Under the pieces are notes generated by a model, which saw only the letters and a program-made list of their open reading frames with translations, ran no database searches and had not been told where the DNA came from. Shown here one piece after another: positions 35,578-44,388 of a DNA stretch of 61,042 nt. Position 1 is the stretch's first letter. The number at the start of each line of letters is the position of its first letter. The DNA is from Actinomycetes bacterium (GTDB lineage Bacteria > Actinomycetota > Aquicultoria > UBA3085 > Oleimmundimicrobiaceae): assembly GCA_030614255.1 (NCBI GenBank), contig JAUWKI010000002.1, positions 68,449-129,490 on the forward strand, written 5' to 3'. The position numbers were made by a program, and so were the translations under genes.

Positions 35578-37572
35578 ATGCTAACTATGAAGAACGGAAA
35601 AGGAAAGATAAAAAAGTTTACCTTTTTCTTAATCATTATAATTCTTTTCATCCTCGCTCATACACAAATTTCGCCGGCTACCGGTGGAGTCGAGCTAGGA
35701 CTCATTTTCGACAAACCATTCTACGAGCCTAGCCAGAGGTTCTCTTTGTCAATTAATGTCAAAAACCTCTCAGAAGATACGCTCAGTAGAGCCAAGATTA
35801 CCGTAACGATAAAAACGCCAGACGGCGAGGACGAGGTTTTCATACGCAATCTATACACCGGGAAAATTCTACCAGAAAAAACCAAAGAATTTAAGATAAA
35901 AAAGGATATTCCAAGATTAAGTTTATCAGAAGGAGTATACCCCGTAGAACTGGTCATCAAAAAAGGCGGTGAAGTTCTTGCCGAAAAACAATCTTTTCTT
36001 ACCGTCCTGGACGAAGTAAAAATGCCCTTGGCCATCGCGCTGGTCTGGAACTTAAATGAGTCAGCGCACTTCAACCCGGAAGGCGTATTCCTGGACCACG
36101 AAATTCAATCAACTTGCAGCAAAGAAGGCATGTGTTGGCAACACTTGGAGGCCTTAAACACTCACCCTTTTGTAAATGTTTCAATGAACATCACCCCAAT
36201 CTTTTTGGAGCAACTTCAAAACATCAGCTATGGTTATAAATTTCTTGAAGGGAACGAGATAAAAAATATCAAAAAAGATTCCAAAGAAGCTGAACGCGCA
36301 ACCGAGATTCTAGAAGGATACGAGAGAGCAATCAAAAATAGGCAGATAGAAATCATCCCCGCTCCTTATTCTTATCCACTCTTAAATGAACTCATGAACG
36401 AAGAGTGGGGGAAAGATGATGCTTCACTTCAAATAGCTTTGGGCAAAGAGATAACCATGGAGACGTTTCACCTCTCAGAAGAACCAAGAGGAATGTTTAG
36501 TCCGGAGCTCGTACTCAACATGGCCGCAATTTCCTGCCTAAGCAGCGAGAAGGTTGAATATACCCTTCTTCGTAGTAGTCTCCCGTATTTTTCAACATCA
36601 AGTGAGTCTGAGAAAGTAACTGAAAGTATCAATATTTTTAAACCATACAGAGTCCAGAGCTTAGAAGGAGATAGATTAACTGCTCTATTTGCGGATAAAG
36701 AAATTTCAAACGCGCTGACAAAAACCGACGACCCCCAAGAAGCAGTGCAACTTTTAACTGGGTACCTGGCCCGAATCTACCTTACCGACCCTTACAAACA
36801 AAAAATTGTAGCAATAGCCCCGTTTGATTTGGGCTGGCAACCATCCTCGGAGCTTCTGGAAAATGTCTACTGTCTTCTTGAGGAACATTGGTTGAATCCC
36901 GTGACGCTCGAAATAGCATTTGAACTGGTCCAAGCACCTACTAAACCGATTGGGCTTGTAGAGTTGAGGAGAGAAAAAGGCTATATCCAAACAAAATACG
37001 ATGAGAACATAAGAAGCACCCACACTAAATTGTCAGACTTCGAAAAAATGGTAGAGGACGATAACCCCCTCTTAGACACACTACACAAACAAATTCTTAT
37101 AGCCGAAGCAACCGACTGGAGATTATCGAAAATTCCTGGGATTGCAAATAAGGGCTTGAGCTTTTTGACATACGTAAGTGAGACCATCGATGCCGAGCTG
37201 GAAAAACTAATGATTGGGCCTGAAGCAAACTTAGAAAGTGGTAAAGCGCAAGTTGTAATCGATAACGACACCGATTACAACTTCAAGGTATCAATAAGTT
37301 TAGATTCCCAAACAACGAAAAATGTGACCCTGTATCCAAAAAAGAACACAATTTCCTTGTCCGCAGATAATCTGAAACCCGGGCAAAAAACAAAAATTTA
37401 TATCGGCAACGGCGAAAAAAATATAAAAGAATCGGATGTGACACTCGTAGAACCATCAACAACTAAGACCAGCTTCTTCCTTCTAGTTATAATTTTTGCT
37501 CTAATAGTAATTATAAGCGTGGTCATGGTTTGGGTTTTCAAAAGCAAAAAAGGTGAGGGTGAGAAGCTGTGA
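35578..37572 (+). CDS. surface-anchored protein with GH57-like domain
   Basis: A 664-residue protein with an N-terminal signal or anchor (about 12-33), a beta-rich domain (about 40-140) and a central region (about 145-480). The central pattern (IALVWNLNESAHFNPEGVF, CWQHLEALNTHPFVNVSMN, AERATEILEGYERAIKNRQIEI) resembles the N-terminal barrel of family 57 glycoside hydrolases. A second beta domain and a C-terminal membrane helix (about 635-657) follow. It is probably displayed outside the cell. The catalytic Glu and Asp cannot be assigned with confidence. The next gene starts inside its stop codon, so the two are coupled. Confidence 0.6.
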   Translation: MLTMKNGKGKIKKFTFFLIIIILFILAHTQISPATGGVELGLIFDKPFYEPSQRFSLSINVKNLSEDTLSRAKITVTIKTPDGEDEVFIRNLYTGKILPEKTKEFKIKKDIPRLSLSEGVYPVELVIKKGGEVLAEKQSFLTVLDEVKMPLAIALVWNLNESAHFNPEGVFLDHEIQSTCSKEGMCWQHLEALNTHPFVNVSMNITPIFLEQLQNISYGYKFLEGNEIKNIKKDSKEAERATEILEGYERAIKNRQIEIIPAPYSYPLLNELMNEEWGKDDASLQIALGKEITMETFHLSEEPRGMFSPELVLNMAAISCLSSEKVEYTLLRSSLPYFSTSSESEKVTESINIFKPYRVQSLEGDRLTALFADKEISNALTKTDDPQEAVQLLTGYLARIYLTDPYKQKIVAIAPFDLGWQPSSELLENVYCLLEEHWLNPVTLEIAFELVQAPTKPIGLVELRREKGYIQTKYDENIRSTHTKLSDFEKMVEDDNPLLDTLHKQILIAEATDWRLSKIPGIANKGLSFLTYVSETIDAELEKLMIGPEANLESGKAQVVIDNDTDYNFKVSISLDSQTTKNVTLYPKKNTISLSADNLKPGQKTKIYIGNGEKNIKESDVTLVEPSTTKTSFFLLVIIFALIVIISVVMVWVFKSKKGEGEKL

Positions 37573-37934
37573 GGGAATGGCTCAGCTTCATAATTAAGAT
37601 AACTTTAATCATCATAATCGCGGTCGTCATCTTAAATGATGTTGGGACAATTATCCTAAGTAATTGGCAAAGCTATACCGTCGCAGACGAAATTGCTATG
37701 GCAGCCGGATGCTGTTATTACCTTACCGGTTCTGTTGAGGAAGCTCAAAATGTTGCCGAAGATTGGGCTGTTCAAAGAGGGGTAAACTTAACTTACTTCG
37801 CCATCGAAGAAGATACCGTGACCTTAACCATAGAAATTCCCAAGAAAAGAACCTACATAATCCGTCACATTAAATTCCTGGAAAATATTCTCCCGACTAC
37901 TAAAACTGTAAGTAGAGAGGTTGGCTCCAAATAA
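37569..37934 (+). CDS. small membrane-anchored protein
   Basis: A 121-residue protein whose GTG start overlaps the stop of the surface protein by 4 bases. A basic N-terminus and one hydrophobic helix (about 7-30) precede a domain with a YTVADEIAMAAGCCYYL helix and beta-rich tail. This resembles Tad/TadE-like pseudopilins in layout, but I do not recognise a family. It is probably exported together with the upstream protein. Confidence 0.6.
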   Translation: MREWLSFIIKITLIIIIAVVILNDVGTIILSNWQSYTVADEIAMAAGCCYYLTGSVEEAQNVAEDWAVQRGVNLTYFAIEEDTVTLTIEIPKKRTYIIRHIKFLENILPTTKTVSREVGSK

Positions 37935-37955
37935 AAACGGACAATAGGAGGAAAA

Positions 37956-38267
37956 ATGGAGAAAGAAAAAAAGACAACTGAGGAACCGAAACTTGAGGAC
38001 ATCATCGCCGAATTAAAAGTGATGGGTGTTCAACTGAAGGATGCGTTTAAGACAACTGTTGAAAGCGAAAAGGCAAAAAAACTGAGAGCACAAGTCGCAG
38101 ATGGCTTCGATACTCTAACCGATGCCTTTGATAAATTCATCAAAGACGCCAAGAGCGGCCAGCTTGAAAAAGACATAAAGAAAGGCCTGTGCGACAGCAT
38201 AAAAGCGATAAACGAGAAGCTTAAACAATATTCCGAGGCAAAGAAGGAAGAGGAAGGGGAGGAATAA
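37956..38267 (+). CDS. small charged helical protein
   Basis: A 103-residue, highly charged protein behind AGGAGG, almost entirely predicted helix (LEDIIAELKVMGVQLKDAFKTTV..., DTLTDAFDKFIKDAKSG...). The amphipathic pattern resembles YtxH-like or lipid-associated helical proteins. Third gene of the unit starting at 35578. No known function. Confidence 0.6.
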   Translation: MEKEKKTTEEPKLEDIIAELKVMGVQLKDAFKTTVESEKAKKLRAQVADGFDTLTDAFDKFIKDAKSGQLEKDIKKGLCDSIKAINEKLKQYSEAKKEEEGEE

Positions 38268-38297
38268 AGCCTTTCTGTTTGCACTTTCTTTTGCATA

Positions 38298-38432
38298 GAA
38301 AAATATACAACATCTAGATTTATTTATACAAATATCCCCATATATTGTGGATAATCCTGTGGAAATGGGGACAACTAAAGAAATTATTGTTATTTCCACC
38401 CTCCCCCGCCAGAGGCGGACAGGCTGGTAGCT
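38298..38432. repeat. DnaA-box repeat, copy 1
   Basis: First of three copies of an AT-rich repeat. It contains TGTGGATAA (38346-38354, the perfect DnaA box TTATCCACA on the minus strand), then TGTGGAAAT seven bases later, and ends with a short hairpin CCGCCAGAGGCGG. Copies 2 and 3 are at 44389-44526 and 53025-53125. Confidence 0.8.
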
Positions 38433-38474
38433 TTGCCAGTTGGCTGCTTCGCTAGTCAAGAGTCAAAAAAACAA

Positions 38475-38618
38475 GTGGCTGATGGGAAAAGAAGGGTAAA
38501 GGGAAAGTCAAACCAGCAAATTATCAACTCACTTACTCCAGAAATGAAGGAAAGAGCAATCAAAATGGCGAAAATAAGTGCCGATTCCATTTTAGCTGCA
38601 TTTATGCATAAGAGCTGA
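38475..38618 (+). CDS. possible small protein upstream of the restriction gene
   Basis: A 47-residue frame from a GTG at 38475 with a plausible amphipathic helix (LTPEMKERAIKMAKISADSILAAFMH). There is no strong ribosome site and its 5' part borders repeat copy 1. It ends 34 bases before the restriction-modification gene. Kept as a weak call because the composition looks protein-like. Confidence 0.25.
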   Translation: MADGKRRVKGKSNQQIINSLTPEMKERAIKMAKISADSILAAFMHKS

Positions 38619-38651
38619 TACAATACTATGAAAGAAACTTGGGGGACCAAC

Positions 38652-41627
38652 ATGAGCGCTCCTAAAGAAGTTCTGGAATTAGTCGAAAGATTTGAAAGAA
38701 ATAAAGAAGCATATCGGTCTGGCCAATACAATGAAACCCAACTTCGGCGCGAGTTCATCGACCCATTTTTTAAGGCGCTCGGTTGGGATGTGGATAATGA
38801 GAAGGGCTACGCCGAGGCATACAAAGACGTAATCCACGAAGATGCCATCAAAATTGGAGGTTACACCAAAGCCCCGGATTATTGCTTTCGCATTGGCGGG
38901 GCTCGCAAGTTCTTCGTGGAAGCCAAAAAACCTTCGGTTAATTTAAAAGATGACATAAGCCCCACTTTTCAACTACGACGCTACGCATGGTCAGCAAAGC
39001 TGCCTCTTTCAATCCTCTCAGACTTTGAGGAGTTTGCCGTCTACGACTGCAGAATTAGACCAATCAAAACCGATAAAGCTTCCACGGGACGCATAATTTA
39101 TATTAATAATACAGAGTATTCCCAGCGCTGGGACGAAATTACCACAATCTTTTCCCGTGAAGAAATTCTAAGGGGCTCATTTGATAAATACGCCGAATCA
39201 ACCAAGCGCAAACGCGGCACTGCCGAAGTTGATTCCATTTTTCTTAAGGAAATCGAGCACTGGCGAGAGCTGCTTGCACACAATATTGCCTTACGCAACC
39301 CCAAGCTTAGCACCCGCGAGTTAAATTTTGCCGTTCAACGAACCATCGACCGAATCATCTTCCTTCGTATCTGTGAAGATAGAGGTGTTGAGAACTACGG
39401 CAAGCTCATGGCCTTACAAAACAGTGCGCGAGTTTACAAACGTCTATGCGAGTTATTTCAACGAGCCGACGAGCGATATAATTCCGGGTTGTTCCATTTC
39501 CAAAACGAAAAAGATAATTTGGAACCGCCCGATAATCTAACGCTTAACTTGACTATCGACGATAAACCACTAAAGGATATAGTTAAAAACCTTTATTACC
39601 CTGATAGCCCTTATGAGTTCTCCGTTTTGCCCGCTGAAATTCTCGGTCACATTTACGAGCAATTTCTCGGAAAAGTAATTCGATTGACCCCCGGTCACAG
39701 GGCCGTTGTTGAGGATAAACCAGAGGTTAAAAAAGCGGGTGGAGTTTACTACACGCCTACTTACATCGTGGATTACATCGTAAAAAATACCGTTGGCAAA
39801 CTACTCGAGGGCAAAACTCCCGGCCGAGTTGCTAAAATAAAAATCCTTGACCCCGCCTGCGGCTCCGGCTCATTTCTCATCGGCACTTATCAATATCTGC
39901 TCAACTGGCATCGTGATTGGTATGTAACCGATGGCGCCGATAAACACGCAAAGAAAAAAGTGCTTTACCAGGCCGGCGGCGGAGATTGGAAACTCACCAC
40001 CGCCGAGAAAAAACGAATTTTGCTGAACAACATCTATGGTGTTGACATCGACCCTCAAGCCGTTGAGGTTACCAAGCTCTCATTATTGCTCAAGGTGCTT
40101 GAAGGTGAGACGCAGCTAATCTTATTCCACGAGCGCGCCCTGCCCGATTTGGGCAACAACATTAAATGCGGAAACTCCCTCATCGGCCCAGATTACTACG
40201 AAAACCAGCAGATGAGTTTACTCGATGAAGAAGAATGTTATCAAATAAACGCCTTCGATTGGCAAGCCGAATTCCCAGAAATCATGAAAAATAGTGGATT
40301 TGACACAGTAATCGGCAATCCGCCATATGTGAGACAGGAAGCCCTGGGCAAATTAAAAGACTATTTCAAACAGCATTATCAAGTCTATCACGGAGTTGCC
40401 GATCTCTACGCTTACTTTATCGAGCGTGGCTTATCGCTCCTTAAAAAGGACGGCATCTTTTCATATATCGTCGCAAACAAGTGGATGCGTGCCAACTACG
40501 GAAAACCACTTAGGCAATGGATGAAACAACAACGCATCGAAGAAATTATCGACTTTGGCGACTTACCTGTATTTCAAAAAGCAACAACTTATCCCTGCAT
40601 CCTTCGAATTCGCAAGGATTCAACAAGTAAAACGTTTGACGCGGCTAAAGTAAAAACGTTAAGTTTCATCGAACTTGAAAATTATGTAAGCGAACATCGT
40701 TATAGTGTAAAACAAAAAATGCTCGATGACGGAGGTTGGTCGTTGGCAAACGAAAAAACCCAAACATTGCTCTCAAAGCTACAAAAAATGGGCACGCCGC
40801 TGGGTGAGTACGTCGAGGGTAAAATCTATCGTGGTATTTTAACCGGTCTTAACGAAGCTTTTGTCGTTGACTCTGAAACAAAGAACCGACTTATCTCAGA
40901 AGACCCAAAAAGCGCAGAATTGATAAAACCGTTTTTGCTTGGACGCGATATTAAAAGATATCAACCGCTTAGAAGCAACCAGTATCTAATTTTCACTCGT
41001 CGTGGAGTTAACATAAAAGAATATCCTGCTATTGAGCAACATTTAAGTAATTTCAAAGAAAGATTAATGCCAAGACCAAAGAATTGGAAAGGTAACAGTT
41101 GGGAAGGACGAAAACCTGGACCATATCAATGGTACGAAATCCAAGATACTATTAATTACTATGCTGAGTTTGAAAAGCCGAAGATAATTTACCCAAACAT
41201 TTGCAAAAAACCTGAGTTTACAATCGAGAATTCTAATCAATACACAAATCAAAAGTGTTTCATTATCCCGCTAAACGACAAATATCTCCTCGGCATCTTA
41301 AATAGCTCTATAACATTCCTCCTCTTTAGAGAAATATTGCCTAAACTGCGCGGGGATTTTTATGAACCTAGTTATGTTTTCCTTAAAGATTTTCCAATCC
41401 GCCAAATCGATTTTTCCAACCCAAACGATAAAGCGCGCCACGATAAAATGGTTAAACTGGTGGAGCAAATGCTGACGCTACACAAACAACTATCAGCAGC
41501 AAAAACTGACCACGACAAAACCATAATCCAACGCCAAATCACCACCACCGACCACCAAATTAACCAATTGGTTTATGAATTGTACGGATTAACAGAAGAA
41601 GAAATTAAGATAATTGAGGAGACGTAA
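38652..41627 (+). CDS. type IIG restriction-modification enzyme (Eco57I-like)
   Basis: An enzyme of about 991 residues carrying nuclease and DNA adenine methyltransferase in one chain. An N-terminal PD-(D/E)XK nuclease (about 10-110) has APDYCFRIG and FFVEAKKP. The methyltransferase has the SAM site ILDPACGSGSFLIG and the catalytic NPPY (VIGNPPYVRQE). A TaqI-type specificity domain follows. The ATG at 38652 is preferred over the one at 38628 because GGGGGACC lies just before it. It would both modify and cut the same asymmetric site. First gene of the accessory island, right after repeat copy 1. Confidence 0.9.
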   Translation: MSAPKEVLELVERFERNKEAYRSGQYNETQLRREFIDPFFKALGWDVDNEKGYAEAYKDVIHEDAIKIGGYTKAPDYCFRIGGARKFFVEAKKPSVNLKDDISPTFQLRRYAWSAKLPLSILSDFEEFAVYDCRIRPIKTDKASTGRIIYINNTEYSQRWDEITTIFSREEILRGSFDKYAESTKRKRGTAEVDSIFLKEIEHWRELLAHNIALRNPKLSTRELNFAVQRTIDRIIFLRICEDRGVENYGKLMALQNSARVYKRLCELFQRADERYNSGLFHFQNEKDNLEPPDNLTLNLTIDDKPLKDIVKNLYYPDSPYEFSVLPAEILGHIYEQFLGKVIRLTPGHRAVVEDKPEVKKAGGVYYTPTYIVDYIVKNTVGKLLEGKTPGRVAKIKILDPACGSGSFLIGTYQYLLNWHRDWYVTDGADKHAKKKVLYQAGGGDWKLTTAEKKRILLNNIYGVDIDPQAVEVTKLSLLLKVLEGETQLILFHERALPDLGNNIKCGNSLIGPDYYENQQMSLLDEEECYQINAFDWQAEFPEIMKNSGFDTVIGNPPYVRQEALGKLKDYFKQHYQVYHGVADLYAYFIERGLSLLKKDGIFSYIVANKWMRANYGKPLRQWMKQQRIEEIIDFGDLPVFQKATTYPCILRIRKDSTSKTFDAAKVKTLSFIELENYVSEHRYSVKQKMLDDGGWSLANEKTQTLLSKLQKMGTPLGEYVEGKIYRGILTGLNEAFVVDSETKNRLISEDPKSAELIKPFLLGRDIKRYQPLRSNQYLIFTRRGVNIKEYPAIEQHLSNFKERLMPRPKNWKGNSWEGRKPGPYQWYEIQDTINYYAEFEKPKIIYPNICKKPEFTIENSNQYTNQKCFIIPLNDKYLLGILNSSITFLLFREILPKLRGDFYEPSYVFLKDFPIRQIDFSNPNDKARHDKMVKLVEQMLTLHKQLSAAKTDHDKTIIQRQITTTDHQINQLVYELYGLTEEEIKIIEET

Positions 41628-41630
41628 GAA

Positions 41631-42560
41631 ATGCGAGTTTTCTCTGCTGAATGGATAGACCAAATCAAAAACCGCTATGAGCAAAAACCAAAACACCAAA
41701 GACCAGAAATCTACTTTGTTGCAACCAGCGATAAATATAAAGAATTACGTAATGAGGTTGAAGAATGGGTAGCCGATTTTCCAAAAGCCACTCAAAATAA
41801 ACTAATTCCCAAGCTGCAATCATCCGAAAATTCCATCCAGAACACCTACCACGAATTAGCTGTTGGCAACATGCTTAAAAAACTCGGCTTTCAGATAGAA
41901 TATGAAAAAAAAGTAGATGGCCTTACTCCAGATTGGTATATACAACCGAAAGACAAAACACCAGCTTTCATTGTCGAAGTATCTACGGTCAATCTATCTG
42001 AAGAAACGAAAAAATCGGATAAACAAGTAGTTGACTTACTTAGCAGGCTCAAACAGATTTCCGTCGGTGTTAATCTGAATATCAATTTTAATCGAGACAA
42101 GGTTGTGTTGGATCCAAAACTAAATAAAACCATCTCCAAAAAAGTGGGATGTTGGCTCTTAAACGAGAATCCATCTGTCGGTGCCCAGTTAGACTTAAAT
42201 GGTGTCGTTTTTGAGATTATCCTATTTAATGATAAGTTTCGGAGGGTTCAACCCATGGGTGCCAGTTATGCATCTTTTGTAAACTCAAAACATTTACGTA
42301 AGAAGATTAAAAAAAAGATTTCCAGGTACAAAAAGCAAGCCGAAATGGGCATTCCACTTGTTATCGCTGCGGCTGCCGATCCCGAAATGGGATATGATTT
42401 TGAAAACTTTAAGGAGGCTTTAATCAAACTTAATACTAAAAAGGAATTGAGTGCTGCAATCTGGGTAGGCGAAACAGAATCTAGCGAGAGGGAAATTAAA
42501 GCTATTCACAATCCGGCTGCCATGAACCCTCTACCAAACACCACATTCGATAAGAAATAG
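41631..42560 (+). CDS. putative PD-(D/E)XK nuclease beside the restriction enzyme
   Basis: A 309-residue protein starting 3 bases after the restriction gene, so cotranscribed. A region near 85-120 (FQIEYEKKVDGLTPDWYIQ... then AFIVEVSTVNL) has the spacing of a PD-(D/E)XK nuclease core in which the final Lys is replaced (EVS). The C-terminal part is mixed helix and strand with no known motif. It may be an accessory nuclease, a nickase or a control subunit. The call rests on a short motif only. Confidence 0.5.
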   Translation: MRVFSAEWIDQIKNRYEQKPKHQRPEIYFVATSDKYKELRNEVEEWVADFPKATQNKLIPKLQSSENSIQNTYHELAVGNMLKKLGFQIEYEKKVDGLTPDWYIQPKDKTPAFIVEVSTVNLSEETKKSDKQVVDLLSRLKQISVGVNLNINFNRDKVVLDPKLNKTISKKVGCWLLNENPSVGAQLDLNGVVFEIILFNDKFRRVQPMGASYASFVNSKHLRKKIKKKISRYKKQAEMGIPLVIAAAADPEMGYDFENFKEALIKLNTKKELSAAIWVGETESSEREIKAIHNPAAMNPLPNTTFDKK

Positions 42561-42572
42561 TCCTAATTCTAA

Positions 42573-42606
42573 GCTATTACCGAATTATCGATAATTCGGT
42601 AATAGC
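42573..42606. repeat. perfect 34-bp palindrome
   Basis: GCTATTACCGAATTATC (42573-42589) is followed by its exact reverse complement (42590-42606). It lies 12 bases after the stop of the nuclease-like gene. No T-run follows, so it is not a textbook terminator; a factor-binding or recombination site is possible. Confidence 0.7.
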
Positions 42607-42829
42607 CTGGTAATTGGTTGTTTAACTATGCCAGAAAGAATTGCGCCTTGAAACATAAGGTTTTTGTCCCCTAATCCAAAGTACATAAAATGGATTATAA
42701 TAGTTTGCTTCGGACAAAGGCAAGCAATCTTTTTGCATCTTTCAGAGCTTTTTCGGCCTCAGATTTGAAAACTAATCTTTTTGAGAAAGATTAAATCTCA
42801 TAGTCATTCCTTAACATTTTTGTTCTAAT

Positions 42830-42847
42830 CTTAACATTTATGTTAAG
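42830..42847. promoter_or_regulatory. inverted repeat CTTAACAT-TT-ATGTTAAG
   Basis: Perfect 8-base arms around TT. A second similar word, CTTAACATTTTTGTT, begins at 42810, giving a direct repeat with a spacing of 20 bases. This looks like a paired binding site for a dimeric regulator. Confidence 0.4.
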
Positions 42848-42956
42848 GGTGTTTAATCCCCCTCAAAACATTAACCAATTCGTTACACTGACAACAAGCA
42901 ACTCTGAGTAATGCGCAATCCAAGGCTTTCGACAGAAAAAAATCACAAAGAAATGA

Positions 42957-42985
42957 TTGTAATTACTATCAAATGAAGCTATAAT
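42957..42985 (+). promoter_or_regulatory. promoter of the second toxin-antitoxin operon
   Basis: TTGTAA (42957-42962), 17 bases, and a perfect TATAAT (42980-42985). AAGGTGAT follows, then the ATG at 43003. Confidence 0.65.
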
Positions 42986-43002
42986 ATATCAAGGTGATAA
43001 AT

Positions 43003-43251
43003 ATGAAATCGGTAATAGTAAGACTTGACGACGAGCTTTTTCAGGAGTTCGACCGATTCTGCAAAAAGCGAGGTTATGCCAAGCAAGGTTTAATTAAAAG
43101 ACTTATTAGAGAGCTTGTGTTTAACGCCAGGGTCAAATCCCTTCCTGTGGAAGAACCGCTTCCTGATGAGTTAGAAGCACTTAAAGGGCAACAAAAAAAT
43201 ATTCTCGAGGATGAACTGGTAGACTGGGAAAGGATAAAGAGTGCCCTTTAA
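43003..43251 (+). CDS. ribbon-helix-helix antitoxin-like protein
   Basis: An 82-residue protein. KSVIVRLDDELFQEFDRFCKKRG is a ribbon-helix-helix strand and first helix, and the second helix is GLIKRLIRELV. The C-terminal acidic tail (EEPLPDELEALKGQ...) would bind the toxin. The ATG at 43003 follows AAGGTGAT at good spacing; a GTG 9 bases upstream is less likely. It overlaps the toxin gene by 11 bases. Confidence 0.82.
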   Translation: MKSVIVRLDDELFQEFDRFCKKRGYAKQGLIKRLIRELVFNARVKSLPVEEPLPDELEALKGQQKNILEDELVDWERIKSAL

Positions 43252-43501
43252 AGTAGAGCTCTCTAAAAACGCCCTCAAAAATTTAAAAAGACTTGACCAA
43301 AAACAGATCAAGCGATTAAAAGAAGCCATTGATGAAATTGCCGAAGACCCGCTAAAAGGAAATGTAATCAAATTAAAAGGTTACGAAGCTTTCAGAAAAA
43401 GAGTTGGGGAGTTCCGCATAATTTTTACGGTGAATTTTTCAGATTCTCGCGTCTTTATTGTAGATATTCTACCAAGAGGCGACGCATATAAGAATTTGTA
43501 A
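43241..43501 (+). CDS. RelE-family toxin
   Basis: An 86-residue RelE-fold protein (FKVELSKNALKNLKRL, DEIAEDPLKGNVIKLKGYEAFRKRVGEFRIIFTV, VDILPRGDAYKN). The typical RHR-type end is IDILPRGDAY here. It begins inside the antitoxin gene at a GTG. Second such pair in the window, not closely similar to the one at 19.4-19.9 kb. Confidence 0.87.
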   Translation: MPFKVELSKNALKNLKRLDQKQIKRLKEAIDEIAEDPLKGNVIKLKGYEAFRKRVGEFRIIFTVNFSDSRVFIVDILPRGDAYKNL

Positions 43502-43529
43502 TTACGAAAGAGGGAAGGAAGATTAAGAA

Positions 43530-43874
43530 ATGGAATTTAACGAGGAAGGTAAAAAACAAAAGATTGACTTTGTCCAGCGAAAAATCTATCAGGCCCTCAA
43601 ACACAGAGACCATCCCAAACTTCCTCTTGAAGTAGTCAAAGTCAGAAATGGTCATATTGTTGGATATCGGCGCCAACCTTATGGGGATTGGGATACTATC
43701 AAGGAGCCCTATTTGGAGAAATGCGTCAAAATCCAGTGCATTAAGAGTAGAAATATCTGGAAACTTTATTGGATGAGAAGCGACCTAAAGTGGCACGGCT
43801 ATGATGAGTATCCATCATTAGAGGCAGCCATTAAAGAAATTGATAAAGACCCCGATGGCTGTTTCTTTGGGTAG
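43530..43874 (+). CDS. DUF3024-family protein
   Basis: A 114-residue protein with the ending WKLYWMRSDLKWHGYDEYPSLEAA...DPDGCFFG, the pattern I associate with DUF3024, a small family of unknown function often encoded near mobile or defence genes. GGAAGGA lies before the ATG. It follows the toxin by 28 bases and may belong to the same transcript. Confidence 0.65.
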   Translation: MEFNEEGKKQKIDFVQRKIYQALKHRDHPKLPLEVVKVRNGHIVGYRRQPYGDWDTIKEPYLEKCVKIQCIKSRNIWKLYWMRSDLKWHGYDEYPSLEAAIKEIDKDPDGCFFG

Positions 43875-44003
43875 TTTGTCATCAGCCCATCAGTCGATAG
43901 TCTCTTAGTCGGGAGTCGGGAGTTTGCCTGATACAGGAGCTGTGCTTGCAGCCAATTTTTAAGCTAACCAATAAATGCCATATCATTTTTAGGCAGAAAA
44001 ATA

Positions 44004-44140
44004 GGTTGTTTGGGAAATAAGCCGAAGCTGTTTGAGCCAGGCTTATATCCGACTTACAACGTAGTTGGAAGTTTTGGCTTGAAAAGCCAAAGGTAAGGAT
44101 ATAGTTTAGCCTGACGAGTTCTGCAGGCGCCTGAACAACC
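44004..44140. ncRNA. candidate structured element, three-way junction
   Basis: A nested fold can be read by eye. The closing stem is GGTTGTT (44004-44010) with AACAACC (44134-44140). Inside, CAGGCT+TATATCC (44038-44050) pairs with GGATATA (44097-44103) and AGCCTG (44108-44113) around a 4-base bulge. Two hairpins sit within: ACTT-A-CAAC / GTTG-G-AAGT (44052-44072, loop GTA) and TTGGCTT / AAGCCAA (44074-44090, loop GAA). A fifth, CAGG-CG-CCTG, lies at 44124-44133. The strand is undecided because both can fold. It may be a structured RNA or a repeat that forms a cruciform. Confidence 0.4.
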
Positions 44141-44186
44141 GTACATTTTGGAGCCGTTTAAAAAATGATCGGCCGCCCTTCTTTTG

Positions 44187-44218
44187 CTTCGTTTTCTTGG
44201 GCGAGCAAGAAAATGAAG
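44187..44218. repeat. dispersed hairpin (CTTCRTTTTCTTG family)
   Basis: CTTCGTTTTCTTG and CAAGAAAATGAAG form a 13-pair stem (one G-T) with a 6-base loop. Same family as 20509-20540. Confidence 0.6.
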
Positions 44219-44388
44219 GAGAGTAAAGTTTCGTAATCAAGAGCCGAGAATAACCCACAAAAAAGAAACAACTAATCAAACAAGCAAAAATAAATCAACT
44301 GTTATGATTAAAACGAGATTGCTTCGCCGTGCCTACCGGCAGGCAGAGTCTCTGGTGAGAGCCACAAAAAAATAAATTCTTTGAGACA

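Larger units (their letters stand above)
42561..42993. other. 433-bp intergenic region with palindromes and a promoter
   Basis: Contains a perfect 34-bp palindrome, an 8-bp-arm inverted repeat and the promoter of the next operon (listed separately). No gene is seen. Confidence 0.5.

Noticed and set aside
42573-42606. Rho-independent terminator
   Set aside because: The stem is AT-rich, has no loop and is not followed by a T-run, so it was listed as a palindrome instead.
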